Part shown: positions 15,349 through 23,480 of the stretch, piece by piece
How the letters are laid out: each line of letters starts with the position of its first letter
How positions within the stretch are numbered: position 1 is the first letter of the stretch
Source of the DNA: Planctomycetota bacterium
Lineage (GTDB): Bacteria; Planctomycetota; Planctomycetia; Planctomycetales; Planctomycetaceae
DNA length: 43,361 nt
Direction of reading: 5' to 3'
Assembly (NCBI GenBank): GCA_014584345.1
Contig: JACTNB010000025.1
Coordinates: forward strand, 1 to 43,361
Translations under genes and position numbers: made by a program
Notes under the pieces: generated by a model
Databases searched by the model: none
What the model saw: only the letters and a program-made list of their open reading frames with translations
Told to the model about the DNA's origin: nothing

Positions 15349-18300
15349 TCAGGCATCGATTTCGGGAACGCTTGTCTGCGGGCATTCCCATTCGCGCCGG
15401 ATGTAGATGACCCGGTAGGCCGAGGGAGTAAAAATCAGGGCAAGCAGAGTTGCTCCCGTCACACCTCCGGCGATGGACACGGCCAGCGGAGGCCAGAACT
15501 TGCCGCCCGAGAGAATCAGCGGCGCGAAACCCGCGATGGTCGTCAATGTCGTGGCAATGACGTGCCTGGTACATCCGGAAACCGTTTTGGCAATCTCCTC
15601 GGGCGTTGTTGTGTGGTCCGTATGCTGTTCCCGTAGAGCAGCAATCACAACGATGGAATCGTTGATGGCCACGCCGATCAAGCCCATCGTGCCGATAATC
15701 GCCATGAATCCGAAGGGATATCCCGCCAGCAGAATGGACAGGAGTCCGAGTCCCACGGAAAGAAAACCAACCGCGCCGATGATTCCGGCCAATCGAAAGG
15801 AACTCAGGGCGAGCACGAGTGTTGCCACCATCAAAGCGGCCAGTACTCCCACATTCGCCATCAGGTTGCCGATGGCGTCGTCCCGTTTGGATTCCTCGCC
15901 TCCGTAGGTCAAGCCATAGCCGGCAGGCAGTGTGAATCCGCTGTCGGCCAATCGTTGCCGGAAGTCCCGCAAGGCCAGGGAGGGAAGCGTGTCGGCCACG
16001 AGATAACCGGAAATCTCGTTCATCCGCAAGCGATTGAGTCGGACAATCACACCTGGACGTGGTTCGAGCCGAAATTGCGAAATCGCCCTGAGTGGCACGA
16101 GTGTCGCGGGGGGGATTTCGTGTCTGTCGGCAGAAGCAGCGCGGGCCGGGGAGACCAATTCGAGGGAACGCAGTCCTGCCACTTCGGAACGGGAGGCATC
16201 GTCGGTACGCACGCGAACCGGAAGTTCCTCGGTTTCCTGAAGCAGTGCCCCGCCCAGGCGGCCATCCAGCGCCATCTGCACCTGATCGGCAATTTGACGT
16301 GGCGTCAGTTCCGCCAAGCTGGCGGACTGGGAATCGATCACCAGGGTCGCCTTGGGCAAGGTCTCTCCCAGGAGGCTGCGCGTATGCGTGACCTGGGGGA
16401 CATGCGTCAGCATCGCACGGATCTGGTTGCCCAGGGAAATCAGTTCTTCCAGATCGGGACCAAACAGGCGTATCTCGACGGGCGCATCGAAGGGAGGCCC
16501 CTGTTCCAGTTGACGCACCAGAATCCGCGCCTCAGCAATTTCCCCGTCTAACTTGCGTTGCAAGCGCCGGATCAGAGGGACCACCTCCCGGGCTTCCCGC
16601 ATGTGGACGATGGCGTGCCCGAAATTCGCAGCCTGTTTCCGGTTGGGTATCAGGTTGTAGTAAAAGGGCGGGGCGCTTTCCCCGAAGAACCAGTCAATTT
16701 GATCAATCGGCTCCTGTTGCAGAATCTTGTCGACGCGCCGGGCGATGTCGAGCGTGCTTGCGGTGGATGCCCCGGGTTCCAGTTCGATCTCGATATGAAA
16801 CTGATCCCGATCGGCGGCAGGAAAGAACTGTTCCGGGAGAAAAGCTCCTCCGGCGATCCCCACCAGTGGCAGAATCATCGCGGTGGCAATTGAGATTTTC
16901 GGGTGGGAAAACAGGGCCGTCAGGCAGCGGCGGTAGCGGGATTCCAATCGTTCAGAGGCAAAGCCATGCCTGAAAATCGCCAGCAGACCTGCAAATCCTC
17001 GTCTATTCGATGCGGCATTTGCCGTGACGCATGGGACGCGGATGAACATCGCCCCTGTTGCATTGATAAGAGTAAGGGAGAAGACCAGGGAGGCGGAAAT
17101 CGCCAGAATCACGCTCGAGGCAATCGACCCTACGAATTCCCCTGCCGGGCCGGGCATCAGGGCGATTGGCGCGAAGGCAAATGCGGTGGTCAGGGTGCTC
17201 CCCAGCAAGGGAACGGCCAGTCGTCGCCACACCGAGGAGACTGCTGTGACGGGGGAACCGTGGCTGGCCAGTTCCCCGCGGACTTCATCCGCGACTACAA
17301 TGGCATTATCAATCAGCAATCCCAGGGCGATGATTAGCCCAGTCACGGACATTTGATGAATGGGAATCTGCATGACCCGCATGCCGAACAGGACCGTGAA
17401 CACAGTCAATGGCAATGCCATGGCAACCACTACGGCACTCCGCCAGCCCATCATGAATAGTATCACGGCACACACGGCCGCTGCACCCAGGGCCAAGCTG
17501 GCAACCAGGGCGTAAAGGCGCCGCTGCACATACTCGTTCTGATCCATCACCTCGCGAATTCCCAGTCCGGCGGGCAATTCCTGTTCGAACCGCGCGATGG
17601 CAGCATCCGCCTTTTCTGACCACCAGTCAATTCTTGTTTCGGATCGCACCAGCACGCCCAGCGCAATCGCTGGCAATTCGCGATGCCGTGCCTGGCGTGG
17701 CAGGGGGCGGGGCGTTTCCAGCGAGACGTCTGCTATCTGTTCGAGTGGCACGAAGCGACCGTTCGCGCCCTGGATGTCCGCACGTTTCACGTCTTCCAGA
17801 TGCAGAAACTGATTGCCCAACTGCACCGCAAGGTTCAGTCGCGGCCCGCGTAAGATGCCGGCGGCATCCTTGGCATCGAGTGCCGCCAACTGTGCGGCAA
17901 TGTTTTCGGTGGAAAGGCCCAGGGCAGCGGCTCGGGATGGATCGACTCGCACGAGCACTTCTTCCCCAGGGTCTCCGAACCGTTGAATGGATTCCGTGCC
18001 CGCCACCGCTTGCAGGCGGTCCTGAAGTTTCCTGGCAGCGCGGCGCAGCACACTGTAATCAGGGGGCGAATTGGCAAGCCAGACGACCGAGACAATGCGC
18101 GCGAATGCTCTGACATCCAATTCCTCGAATTCCGGGCGAGAGGCCTGGGTCGGCAGTTGCGGGAGTAAATCCTCGATTTTGCCCCGCACTCTGGACCAGA
18201 CTTCATCGGGGCGGGTGATGGAATCCAGCAGTTCAACCGTGATGGTGCTGATGCCGGCGCGACTTTCGGATCGCAGTTCCTTGATTTCCTCGATCTCGCG

Positions 18301-18564
18301 CAACTGTTCTTCGATTTTCTCGGTAAGGAGCGCTTCCACGCGTGTCGCATCGGCTCCAGGGAGCAGCGTGTTGATAATCGCCGCGCGTTTCGCGAGGATC
18401 GGGTCTTCCATTCTCGGCAGCACGACAGCACTCGACATACCAGCAACAAACACCACCAGTATGATTAACAGCAGCAGGCGGCGATCATGCAGCAGCCGAT
18501 GGGACCAGTTCATTTGATCTTGTCTGGTCTTCGAGGATGTGTGCGCGTGGTGAGGCATGCTCAT
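15349..18564 (-). CDS. RND-family efflux transporter, inner-membrane pump
   Basis: This 1071-residue protein has the AcrB/RND plan: a first helix near residues 28-46, a large periplasmic loop, helices 2-6 with LLIDNAIVVADE (about 416-427), a second loop, and helices 7-12 with GVAINDSIVVIA near the C-terminus. It would export small molecules or ions using the proton gradient, with the adaptor encoded just upstream. The position matching AcrB Asp407 is Asp419, but the adjacent Asp408 equivalent is Asn420, so the relay differs from AcrB. The start is ATG 18564, which overlaps the adaptor stop by four bases (ATGA); ATG 18558 is an alternative. The frame stays open to 18795, but that is adaptor coding sequence. 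The substrate is unknown. Confidence 0.92.
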   Translation of the reverse strand: MSMPHHAHTSSKTRQDQMNWSHRLLHDRRLLLLIILVVFVAGMSSAVVLPRMEDPILAKRAAIINTLLPGADATRVEALLTEKIEEQLREIEEIKELRSESRAGISTITVELLDSITRPDEVWSRVRGKIEDLLPQLPTQASRPEFEELDVRAFARIVSVVWLANSPPDYSVLRRAARKLQDRLQAVAGTESIQRFGDPGEEVLVRVDPSRAAALGLSTENIAAQLAALDAKDAAGILRGPRLNLAVQLGNQFLHLEDVKRADIQGANGRFVPLEQIADVSLETPRPLPRQARHRELPAIALGVLVRSETRIDWWSEKADAAIARFEQELPAGLGIREVMDQNEYVQRRLYALVASLALGAAAVCAVILFMMGWRSAVVVAMALPLTVFTVLFGMRVMQIPIHQMSVTGLIIALGLLIDNAIVVADEVRGELASHGSPVTAVSSVWRRLAVPLLGSTLTTAFAFAPIALMPGPAGEFVGSIASSVILAISASLVFSLTLINATGAMFIRVPCVTANAASNRRGFAGLLAIFRHGFASERLESRYRRCLTALFSHPKISIATAMILPLVGIAGGAFLPEQFFPAADRDQFHIEIELEPGASTASTLDIARRVDKILQQEPIDQIDWFFGESAPPFYYNLIPNRKQAANFGHAIVHMREAREVVPLIRRLQRKLDGEIAEARILVRQLEQGPPFDAPVEIRLFGPDLEELISLGNQIRAMLTHVPQVTHTRSLLGETLPKATLVIDSQSASLAELTPRQIADQVQMALDGRLGGALLQETEELPVRVRTDDASRSEVAGLRSLELVSPARAASADRHEIPPATLVPLRAISQFRLEPRPGVIVRLNRLRMNEISGYLVADTLPSLALRDFRQRLADSGFTLPAGYGLTYGGEESKRDDAIGNLMANVGVLAALMVATLVLALSSFRLAGIIGAVGFLSVGLGLLSILLAGYPFGFMAIIGTMGLIGVAINDSIVVIAALREQHTDHTTTPEEIAKTVSGCTRHVIATTLTTIAGFAPLILSGGKFWPPLAVSIAGGVTGATLLALIFTPSAYRVIYIRREWECPQTSVPEIDA

Positions 18565-19859
18565 GGCTGAATCGGTTGGACCTGCATTCCGGGTGTCACG
18601 CGGTGCAGCGCGCTTCCGACGATTAGATCGCCCGCGTTGACTGATGCTCCACTGACCTTGGCAAGTTCGGCGTGCATGTCGACAATCTGGATTTCGCGGC
18701 GTTCGATCACGTAAGATCCGTTGTGGCTGGGGGCCGCGACAAACAGGGACCACAACCCGCGATCGGCGCGGGCCAGGGCTGTCATCGGCACCCACAAGCC
18801 GGGCGTCGGGTTATCGGCGGTGAGCGCCAGGCTGATGGTTCGTCCCGGCACGAGGCCGTTTCCGTGCGGGGCGGGCAGGATGGTTACGAACAGTCCCTGG
18901 GTCCGCGTTGCCAGGTCAACCTCGGGCTCGATTCGCGCAATGCGGCCCGGCAGCGGAACATCATCGATCGTCAGCAGCACGTCGGTGCCGACAGGGTGAC
19001 GCGCTGCATCGGCGGGAGTCACGCCAAAGCGGGCTTCCAGGGGTTCGATTTGAAGGATTTTCAAGGCTCGGGTCTCGGGGCCGACAACCGCTCCTTCATC
19101 CAGATATCTTCGGGAAATGACCCCGGAATAGGGCGCGGTGAGTTGGCAATCCCGCAGATCCACTTCGAGCGACCGCAACTGGGCCTGCAAGGACTGGACG
19201 CGGGCCCGTTGTGCGGCGAGTTGTTCCGGGCGTGTGCCTTCGCGCAGTTCGTGCAACCGATGCTCGGCGGCCGTCAGCGCTGCCGTCTGCTGATCCAGCA
19301 TCGATCGTGCATCGTCATATTCCTGATCACTGGAGGCATTCGCTTCGACCAGCTTGCGTTGCCGCATGGCAGTGGCGTTCGCAAGTCTGGCTGCAGCCTG
19401 CAATCGCCGCACGTCCGCCGCGGCGGCATCAATTGTCTGTTGTCGTGGGCCAGCCTGCAATTCCGCCAGATACGCTTCCGCCTCGGCGATGTTCGCCTGG
19501 GCCATGGCGATTCTGGCCTGTATCTCCTCGGATTCCAGGCTGGCCAGGAGTTGTCCCGAGGAAACCTTGGCCCCTTCCTGGACAGCGAATCCCGCGACTC
19601 GACCCGTGCGACGAAAGGCCAGTTCCGACGTTTTGCTGGCGATCACCAGCCCTCGATAGGTATCGGTAACTGCTGGTGGAGCGGTCCTCCCCAAGACCGT
19701 AACGGTGACGGGGAGCGGAGTGTTGTCGATGGGGGGGGCGGAGTCCGAATCAGCATCGGCAAGTCGGCTCCACAGGGCTGCGGAGATGGCGCCGACAACC
19801 AGGGTAAGCAGAATCATGGGCGAGGCGAATACGAGCCATTTATGCTGAACTCGCGTCAT
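18561..19859 (-). CDS. RND efflux periplasmic adaptor (HlyD/AcrA type)
   Basis: This 432-residue protein has an N-terminal anchor or signal helix (SPMILLTLVVGAISAAL, about 13-29). It continues with a first lipoyl half (GRVAGFAVQEGAKVSSGQLL), a long alanine-rich coiled coil (about 115-245), the second half (CQLTAPYSGVISRRYLDEGAVV), a beta-barrel and a membrane-proximal domain. It would link the RND pump to an outer-membrane channel. The gene starts 1 bp after the tetR stop and overlaps the pump start by four bases, so tetR, adaptor and pump form one operon. No outer-membrane factor is encoded nearby. Confidence 0.92.
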   Translation of the reverse strand: MTRVQHKWLVFASPMILLTLVVGAISAALWSRLADADSDSAPPIDNTPLPVTVTVLGRTAPPAVTDTYRGLVIASKTSELAFRRTGRVAGFAVQEGAKVSSGQLLASLESEEIQARIAMAQANIAEAEAYLAELQAGPRQQTIDAAAADVRRLQAAARLANATAMRQRKLVEANASSDQEYDDARSMLDQQTAALTAAEHRLHELREGTRPEQLAAQRARVQSLQAQLRSLEVDLRDCQLTAPYSGVISRRYLDEGAVVGPETRALKILQIEPLEARFGVTPADAARHPVGTDVLLTIDDVPLPGRIARIEPEVDLATRTQGLFVTILPAPHGNGLVPGRTISLALTADNPTPGLWVPMTALARADRGLWSLFVAAPSHNGSYVIERREIQIVDMHAELAKVSGASVNAGDLIVGSALHRVTPGMQVQPIQP

Positions 19860-19860
19860 T

Positions 19861-20607
19861 TTATGAGTCCTTGTGGCGTACGGATGTTTTCGCAGGCAGG
19901 CCTTGCGAGATCAGATGTGTTCGCACATGTTCGATCCAGCGGTCATAGTCCACAGGATTGTACAGGGGAAGCCACTGCAACCCATCCAGCAGGGCGTTGC
20001 AGTTGCGGCGAATGGCACGGCGCGAGTCGACAATACCGATATCGGCCAGGGAGGGACTCGTATCTTCGAGGACCAGGCCTCCATGCACCAGCGACCATAA
20101 CCCGAAGACGATATCCTCGATTCCATGGGGAGTGTGCAATACAAGGTCGCCACTGGCAACGGCATCGCGCACGACACCCGCGACCGTATGCATGCAGCGC
20201 CCTTCGCAGTTCCGCATGATTTCCTGCCTGCGCGTGGAGGTCTTGCCCCAGACGGACTCGTGTCGAATCAATTGTTCGGCACAAAACCAGTCCGGAAGAT
20301 AATCGACGAAAATTTCGCAGGCAATTCCGATGGCGGCAATCCGTTGTCGTGAAGTCCCTCGCATCAGAACGGCCCTGTTGAACAAATCCAGACGCCGATC
20401 CACGGCTTCTACGGCCAGGGCCAGGACGATTTCCTCCTTGTTGGGGAAATGGTTATAGATGGTCCCCTTGGCGGTGCGCAATTCATGGGCAATGGCGTCC
20501 ATGCTGAGCGCGGCCAGTCCGCCGGCGGCCAGCATGGGGCGGGCCAAGTCCAGAATCTGCAATTCGCGCTGGCGAATTTCCCGTTGCTTGGGAGTGAGTG
20601 AGTTCAT
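19861..20607 (-). CDS. TetR-family transcriptional regulator
   Basis: This 248-residue protein has an N-terminal TetR helix-turn-helix at about residues 15-65 (ILDLARPMLAAGGLAALSMDA, then AKGTIYNHFPNKEEIVLAL). Its C-terminal ligand-binding and dimerisation half is unusually His/Trp/Cys-rich (DYLPDWFCAEQLIRHESVWG). It is the first gene of the operon with the adaptor and RND pump, which implies autoregulation and control of efflux in response to an unknown ligand. The palindrome at 20620-20632 lies just upstream of its start and is the likely operator. Confidence 0.92.
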   Translation of the reverse strand: MNSLTPKQREIRQRELQILDLARPMLAAGGLAALSMDAIAHELRTAKGTIYNHFPNKEEIVLALAVEAVDRRLDLFNRAVLMRGTSRQRIAAIGIACEIFVDYLPDWFCAEQLIRHESVWGKTSTRRQEIMRNCEGRCMHTVAGVVRDAVASGDLVLHTPHGIEDIVFGLWSLVHGGLVLEDTSPSLADIGIVDSRRAIRRNCNALLDGLQWLPLYNPVDYDRWIEHVRTHLISQGLPAKTSVRHKDS

Positions 20608-20619
20608 GTCTTCAAAATA

Positions 20620-20632
20620 TGACGCTGCGTCA
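20620..20632 (-). promoter_or_regulatory. putative TetR operator within the tetR promoter
   Basis: TGACGC-T-GCGTCA is a perfect 6+1+6 palindrome located 13 bp before the tetR start. On the minus strand it lies in the 17-bp spacer between TTGCAT (20637-20642) and TATTTT (20614-20619), a weak sigma-70-like pair. A repressor bound there would block RNA polymerase. If this promoter is real, the transcript would begin almost at the ATG, so translation may be leaderless. Confidence 0.55.
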
Positions 20633-20845
20633 ATAAATGCAAGTCGAAAGTTTCGGGGTGTTTGTTTTGTTTGTATTTTACGGTCCAGTGATCGCTGCTG
20701 TTCAATCTCATGGCGCGCAGTCCGCGAGACGAGTCGGTGCCGATAAGTTCAGATTTTCTCCCCAGGCATCAGTTGCTACACTCACATTGCGCGAGCTGAT
20801 TGGGGGACACATGATTCGGATGATCTTGAGGGAACGAACCTGGGT

Positions 20846-21607
20846 ATGTATGCGAGTCTGGCGAGGCTGGTTGATTGTTGCGGCAAGCCACTGTGGAACA
20901 GCCTGCGCGATCTGTTGCCGATCATCTCGACAGTGGTGATCTTTCAACTATTTGTATTTCGCCAACCACTGGATGACGTGACGCGGATCCTGGGGGGGCT
21001 GGCACTGGTCGTTTGCGGGTTAAGCCTGTTTGTTGCCGGACTGGAATGGGGACTGTTTCCGCTTGGGGAACAGATGGCATACGACTTTGCTCGCAAGGGG
21101 AGCGTTTTCTGGCTGGTCGCGTTTGCCTTTGCATTGGGTTTTGGAACGACATTTGCCGAACCGGCGCTGATCGCCGTGGGGGGAGAAGCCGCGAAACTTG
21201 CGATACCCGAAAACGCGTCCCTCTATCAGCCAGGTCAACTGGAGGTTGCTCGGCAACAATATGCCCTGGTGCTGCGAGCGACGGTTGCGCTGGCGGTCGG
21301 CTGCGCCCTGGTGCTGGGAGTGCTGCGAATCATTACGGGTTGGCCCTTGCACTGGATGATCATGCTGGGGTATGCGGTCGTAATCTGCCTGACTCCCTTT
21401 GCCCCCCCTTCGATTATCGGGGTGGCTTACGATTCGGGTGGGGTAACCACTTCGACCATCACGGTCCCCTTGACGGCGGCATTGGGGGTGGGTCTGGCGA
21501 CTAGTTTGAAGGGTCGCAATCCGATGCTGGATGGCTTTGGGTTGATTGCCCTGGCGTCGCTTTTTCCAATTATTTTCGTGCTGGCGCTGGGGATTCTGCG
21601 GGGATGA
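20846..21607 (+). CDS. DUF1538 family membrane protein (first copy)
   Basis: This 253-residue polytopic protein has about six to seven hydrophobic segments. It carries family blocks shared with the next gene: GTTFAEPALIAV (about residue 105) and AYDSGGVTTSTITVPL (about 195), followed by GRNPMLDGFGLIAL. The conserved polar residues within helices suggest a transporter or channel, but no substrate is proven for DUF1538. The start is ATG 20846 with GAGGGA 13 bases upstream, which is rather far. It overlaps the second DUF1538 gene by four bases, and PII-like and CBS genes follow. The two halves probably form a heterodimer, equivalent to the single-chain double-DUF1538 proteins known elsewhere (inference). 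Confidence 0.85.
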   Translation: MYASLARLVDCCGKPLWNSLRDLLPIISTVVIFQLFVFRQPLDDVTRILGGLALVVCGLSLFVAGLEWGLFPLGEQMAYDFARKGSVFWLVAFAFALGFGTTFAEPALIAVGGEAAKLAIPENASLYQPGQLEVARQQYALVLRATVALAVGCALVLGVLRIITGWPLHWMIMLGYAVVICLTPFAPPSIIGVAYDSGGVTTSTITVPLTAALGVGLATSLKGRNPMLDGFGLIALASLFPIIFVLALGILRG

Positions 21608-22458
21608 CACTGGCATACTTCATTGCGAAACTCTGGTCAGCGCTGGGGGCAACAGTGCGCGACCTGCTGCCGATTGTGCTGGTGCTGGTATTGTTTCAGT
21701 TGTGTGTCTTGCGCCGTCCCATTGCAAACTGGAAGCGAGTCGCCTGGGGCTTAGGGGCCGTTCTGCTGGGACTGACGTTTTTTCTGCTGGGGCTGGAGCT
21801 GGCCTTGTTTCCCTTGGGTAAATCGATGGCTGCCCAGTTGACGGCTCCGGCATTCGTGCAGTCAGGTAGTGGAGTGAATACGGAAGGTGTGTTGGCGGCT
21901 TCGTGGTACTGCTATTACTGGACGTATCTGTTTGCCTTTGCGATCGGCTTCAGTGCAACAATCGCGGAGCCTGCCTTGTTGGCGGTCGCGACAAAGGCGG
22001 AAGAAATTTCGGGAGGCACATTACGGGCGTGGCCATTGCGCGTAGCCGTTGCGCTGGGTTCGGGATTGGGCGTGTTCCTGGGGACCCTGCGGATTGTTCT
22101 GGGCATTCCCCTGCCCTACTTCATATTGACGGGATATGTGATAATCATCGTGCAGACACAGTTCGCGCCAAGGCAGATTGTCCCCCTGGCATATGATTCG
22201 GGAGGAGTTTCGACTTCGACCGTGACCGTTCCCCTGGTCGCGGCGCTGGGGTTAGGTCTGGCGGCGAATATACCTGGTCGCAATCCCCTGCTGGAGGGTT
22301 TCGGCATGATTGCTCTGGCAGTGTTGTTTCCGATGATGACGGTAATGGGCTATGCACAACTGGCTCAATGGCGAATAAAGCGTGACCGTCCGCGGGAGAA
22401 GTCTGCGATTTCCCTGCCCGTGCGGGACATCGAAGCGATTCCGGGCAAACATTCGTGA
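21604..22458 (+). CDS. DUF1538 family membrane protein (second copy)
   Basis: This 284-residue paralogue of the preceding protein carries the same blocks: SATIAEPALLAV, LAYDSGGVSTSTVTVPL and GRNPLLEGFGMIAL. It has a longer first loop (about 75-95) and a basic hydrophilic tail (about 255-284, with KRDRPREKS) that could be a docking site for the soluble partners. ATG 21604 overlaps the first copy's stop (ATGA), giving translational coupling. The PII-like gene begins 10 bp later. It is likely a transporter subunit gated by the PII-like protein (inference from operon structure). Confidence 0.85.
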   Translation: MTLAYFIAKLWSALGATVRDLLPIVLVLVLFQLCVLRRPIANWKRVAWGLGAVLLGLTFFLLGLELALFPLGKSMAAQLTAPAFVQSGSGVNTEGVLAASWYCYYWTYLFAFAIGFSATIAEPALLAVATKAEEISGGTLRAWPLRVAVALGSGLGVFLGTLRIVLGIPLPYFILTGYVIIIVQTQFAPRQIVPLAYDSGGVSTSTVTVPLVAALGLGLAANIPGRNPLLEGFGMIALAVLFPMMTVMGYAQLAQWRIKRDRPREKSAISLPVRDIEAIPGKHS

Positions 22459-22468
22459 AAGGATTGAG

Positions 22469-22819
22469 ATGCATTTCAAGTTGATTATTGCCTTTGTGGA
22501 TGATGACATGACCGCGGATGTAATGCAGGCCGCGCGAGAAGCTGGCGCAACGGGTGCCACGATTATCGGAAATGCGCGGGGCGAGGGGCTCAAGCCACCC
22601 AAGTCGTTCTGGGGGCTTTCGCTGGAAGCACATCGCGATGTGCTGCTGTTTCTGGTGGAGCAGCATTTGAGCCGTCAGATCCTGGAAACGATCTCGGCAA
22701 CGGCAAAGTTTGACACGACATCCGGGACAGGCATCGCAATCCAACTCGATGTGGAAGATGCAGTCGGCGTGAATCATCAGATCGAAAAATTGACCGAAAT
22801 TGTGGAGAAACAGTTATGA
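22469..22819 (+). CDS. PII-like signalling protein (P-II family, DUF1538-associated)
   Basis: This 116-residue protein has the beta-alpha-beta pattern of the PII fold. It starts with MHFKLIIAFVDDDMTADVM, continues through GATGATIIGNARGEGLKPP (start of the T-loop region), and ends with VNHQIEKLTEI. Canonical PII proteins sense ATP/ADP and 2-oxoglutarate, but the T-loop here lacks the usual uridylylated tyrosine context, so the ligand may differ. ATG 22469 with AAAGGA upstream is the right start; an earlier ATG at 22382 falls inside the membrane protein gene. It is coupled by a four-base overlap to the CBS gene and lies 10 bp after the second DUF1538 gene. Confidence 0.85.
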   Translation: MHFKLIIAFVDDDMTADVMQAAREAGATGATIIGNARGEGLKPPKSFWGLSLEAHRDVLLFLVEQHLSRQILETISATAKFDTTSGTGIAIQLDVEDAVGVNHQIEKLTEIVEKQL

Positions 22820-23220
22820 GCGAGGTAAAGATCGTGCGCGTGGGTGATGTTATGAAGCGAGAATTCGATCTTGTCGATGGCAAGCTGACTGTCAAGCAGG
22901 CGCTGCTTTCGATGAAGCATCGCGAAACGCGGGCGTTGATTGTGGACAAAATTGACGCAGACGACGAGTACGGGATAGTGCTGATTTCCGATATTGCGAA
23001 AAAAGTATTGGCGGCCGATCGTTCGCCGGATCGGGTCAACTTGTACGAAATCATGTCAAAGCCGGTACTCAGTGTCCCGCCGGAAATGAATATTCGTCAC
23101 TGCGCGCGTCTGTTGGAGCGTTTTGCCATCATGCGGGCGCCGGTTATCGGAGAGGGGCGCGTGCAGGGGATTGTCAGTTTTCACGACCTGGTCCTGCGAG
23201 GTCTGATGGAGATGCTTTGA
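22816..23220 (+). CDS. CBS-domain pair protein
   Basis: This 134-residue protein consists of two CBS domains: VGDVMKREFDLVDGKLTVKQAL to GIVLISDIAKKVL (about 8-65), and LYEIMSKPVLSVPPEMNI to GIVSFHDLVLRGL (about 77-132). CBS pairs bind adenine nucleotides and regulate partner proteins. The gene starts within the PII-like stop (ATGA) and ends the operon. With the PII-like protein it could report energy state to the two DUF1538 membrane proteins (inference). Confidence 0.9.
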   Translation: MSEVKIVRVGDVMKREFDLVDGKLTVKQALLSMKHRETRALIVDKIDADDEYGIVLISDIAKKVLAADRSPDRVNLYEIMSKPVLSVPPEMNIRHCARLLERFAIMRAPVIGEGRVQGIVSFHDLVLRGLMEML

Positions 23221-23396
23221 GGACACGGGGAGGAAATGGTCTTTCACTGTTTTCGTCCGCAAGGGGCCGAACAAGGCGAATCACGGCTTATCCGAGTAAG
23301 CAGGGACAAAGGCAATTACCTTCTTCTGGGGCAAAATCAGGCCCTTGAAGGGGGAATATCGAAAAGGGAGAAACCCTGGCCGATTCCAGGATTCAG

Positions 23397-23426
23397 TTCA
23401 CATTCCTCTTGAAACCGGGATATAAT
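23397..23426 (+). promoter_or_regulatory. sigma-70-type promoter for the DUF1553/DUF1501 pair
   Basis: TTCACA at 23397-23402 (5 of 6 to TTGACA) and a perfect TATAAT at 23421-23426 are 18 bp apart. Transcription would start near 23433, which excludes the upstream in-frame start at 23409 and points to ATG 23481 or 23517 for the next gene. The preceding 23221-23396 stretch holds no gene. Confidence 0.6.
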
Positions 23427-23480
23427 GTTCGATACACCATAAGTTACCCGGACTCAACCACCGTGGTGAGTTCGCCCGAG

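Noticed and set aside
18565..18795. N-terminal extension of the RND pump
   Set aside because: It overlaps the adaptor coding sequence and is Arg/Pro-rich without family resemblance. ATG 18564 with the ATGA overlap is the natural start.
18672..20219. 515-residue open frame antisense to the adaptor and tetR genes
   Set aside because: It is a long shadow caused by high GC, opposite two well-supported genes, with no recognisable domain.
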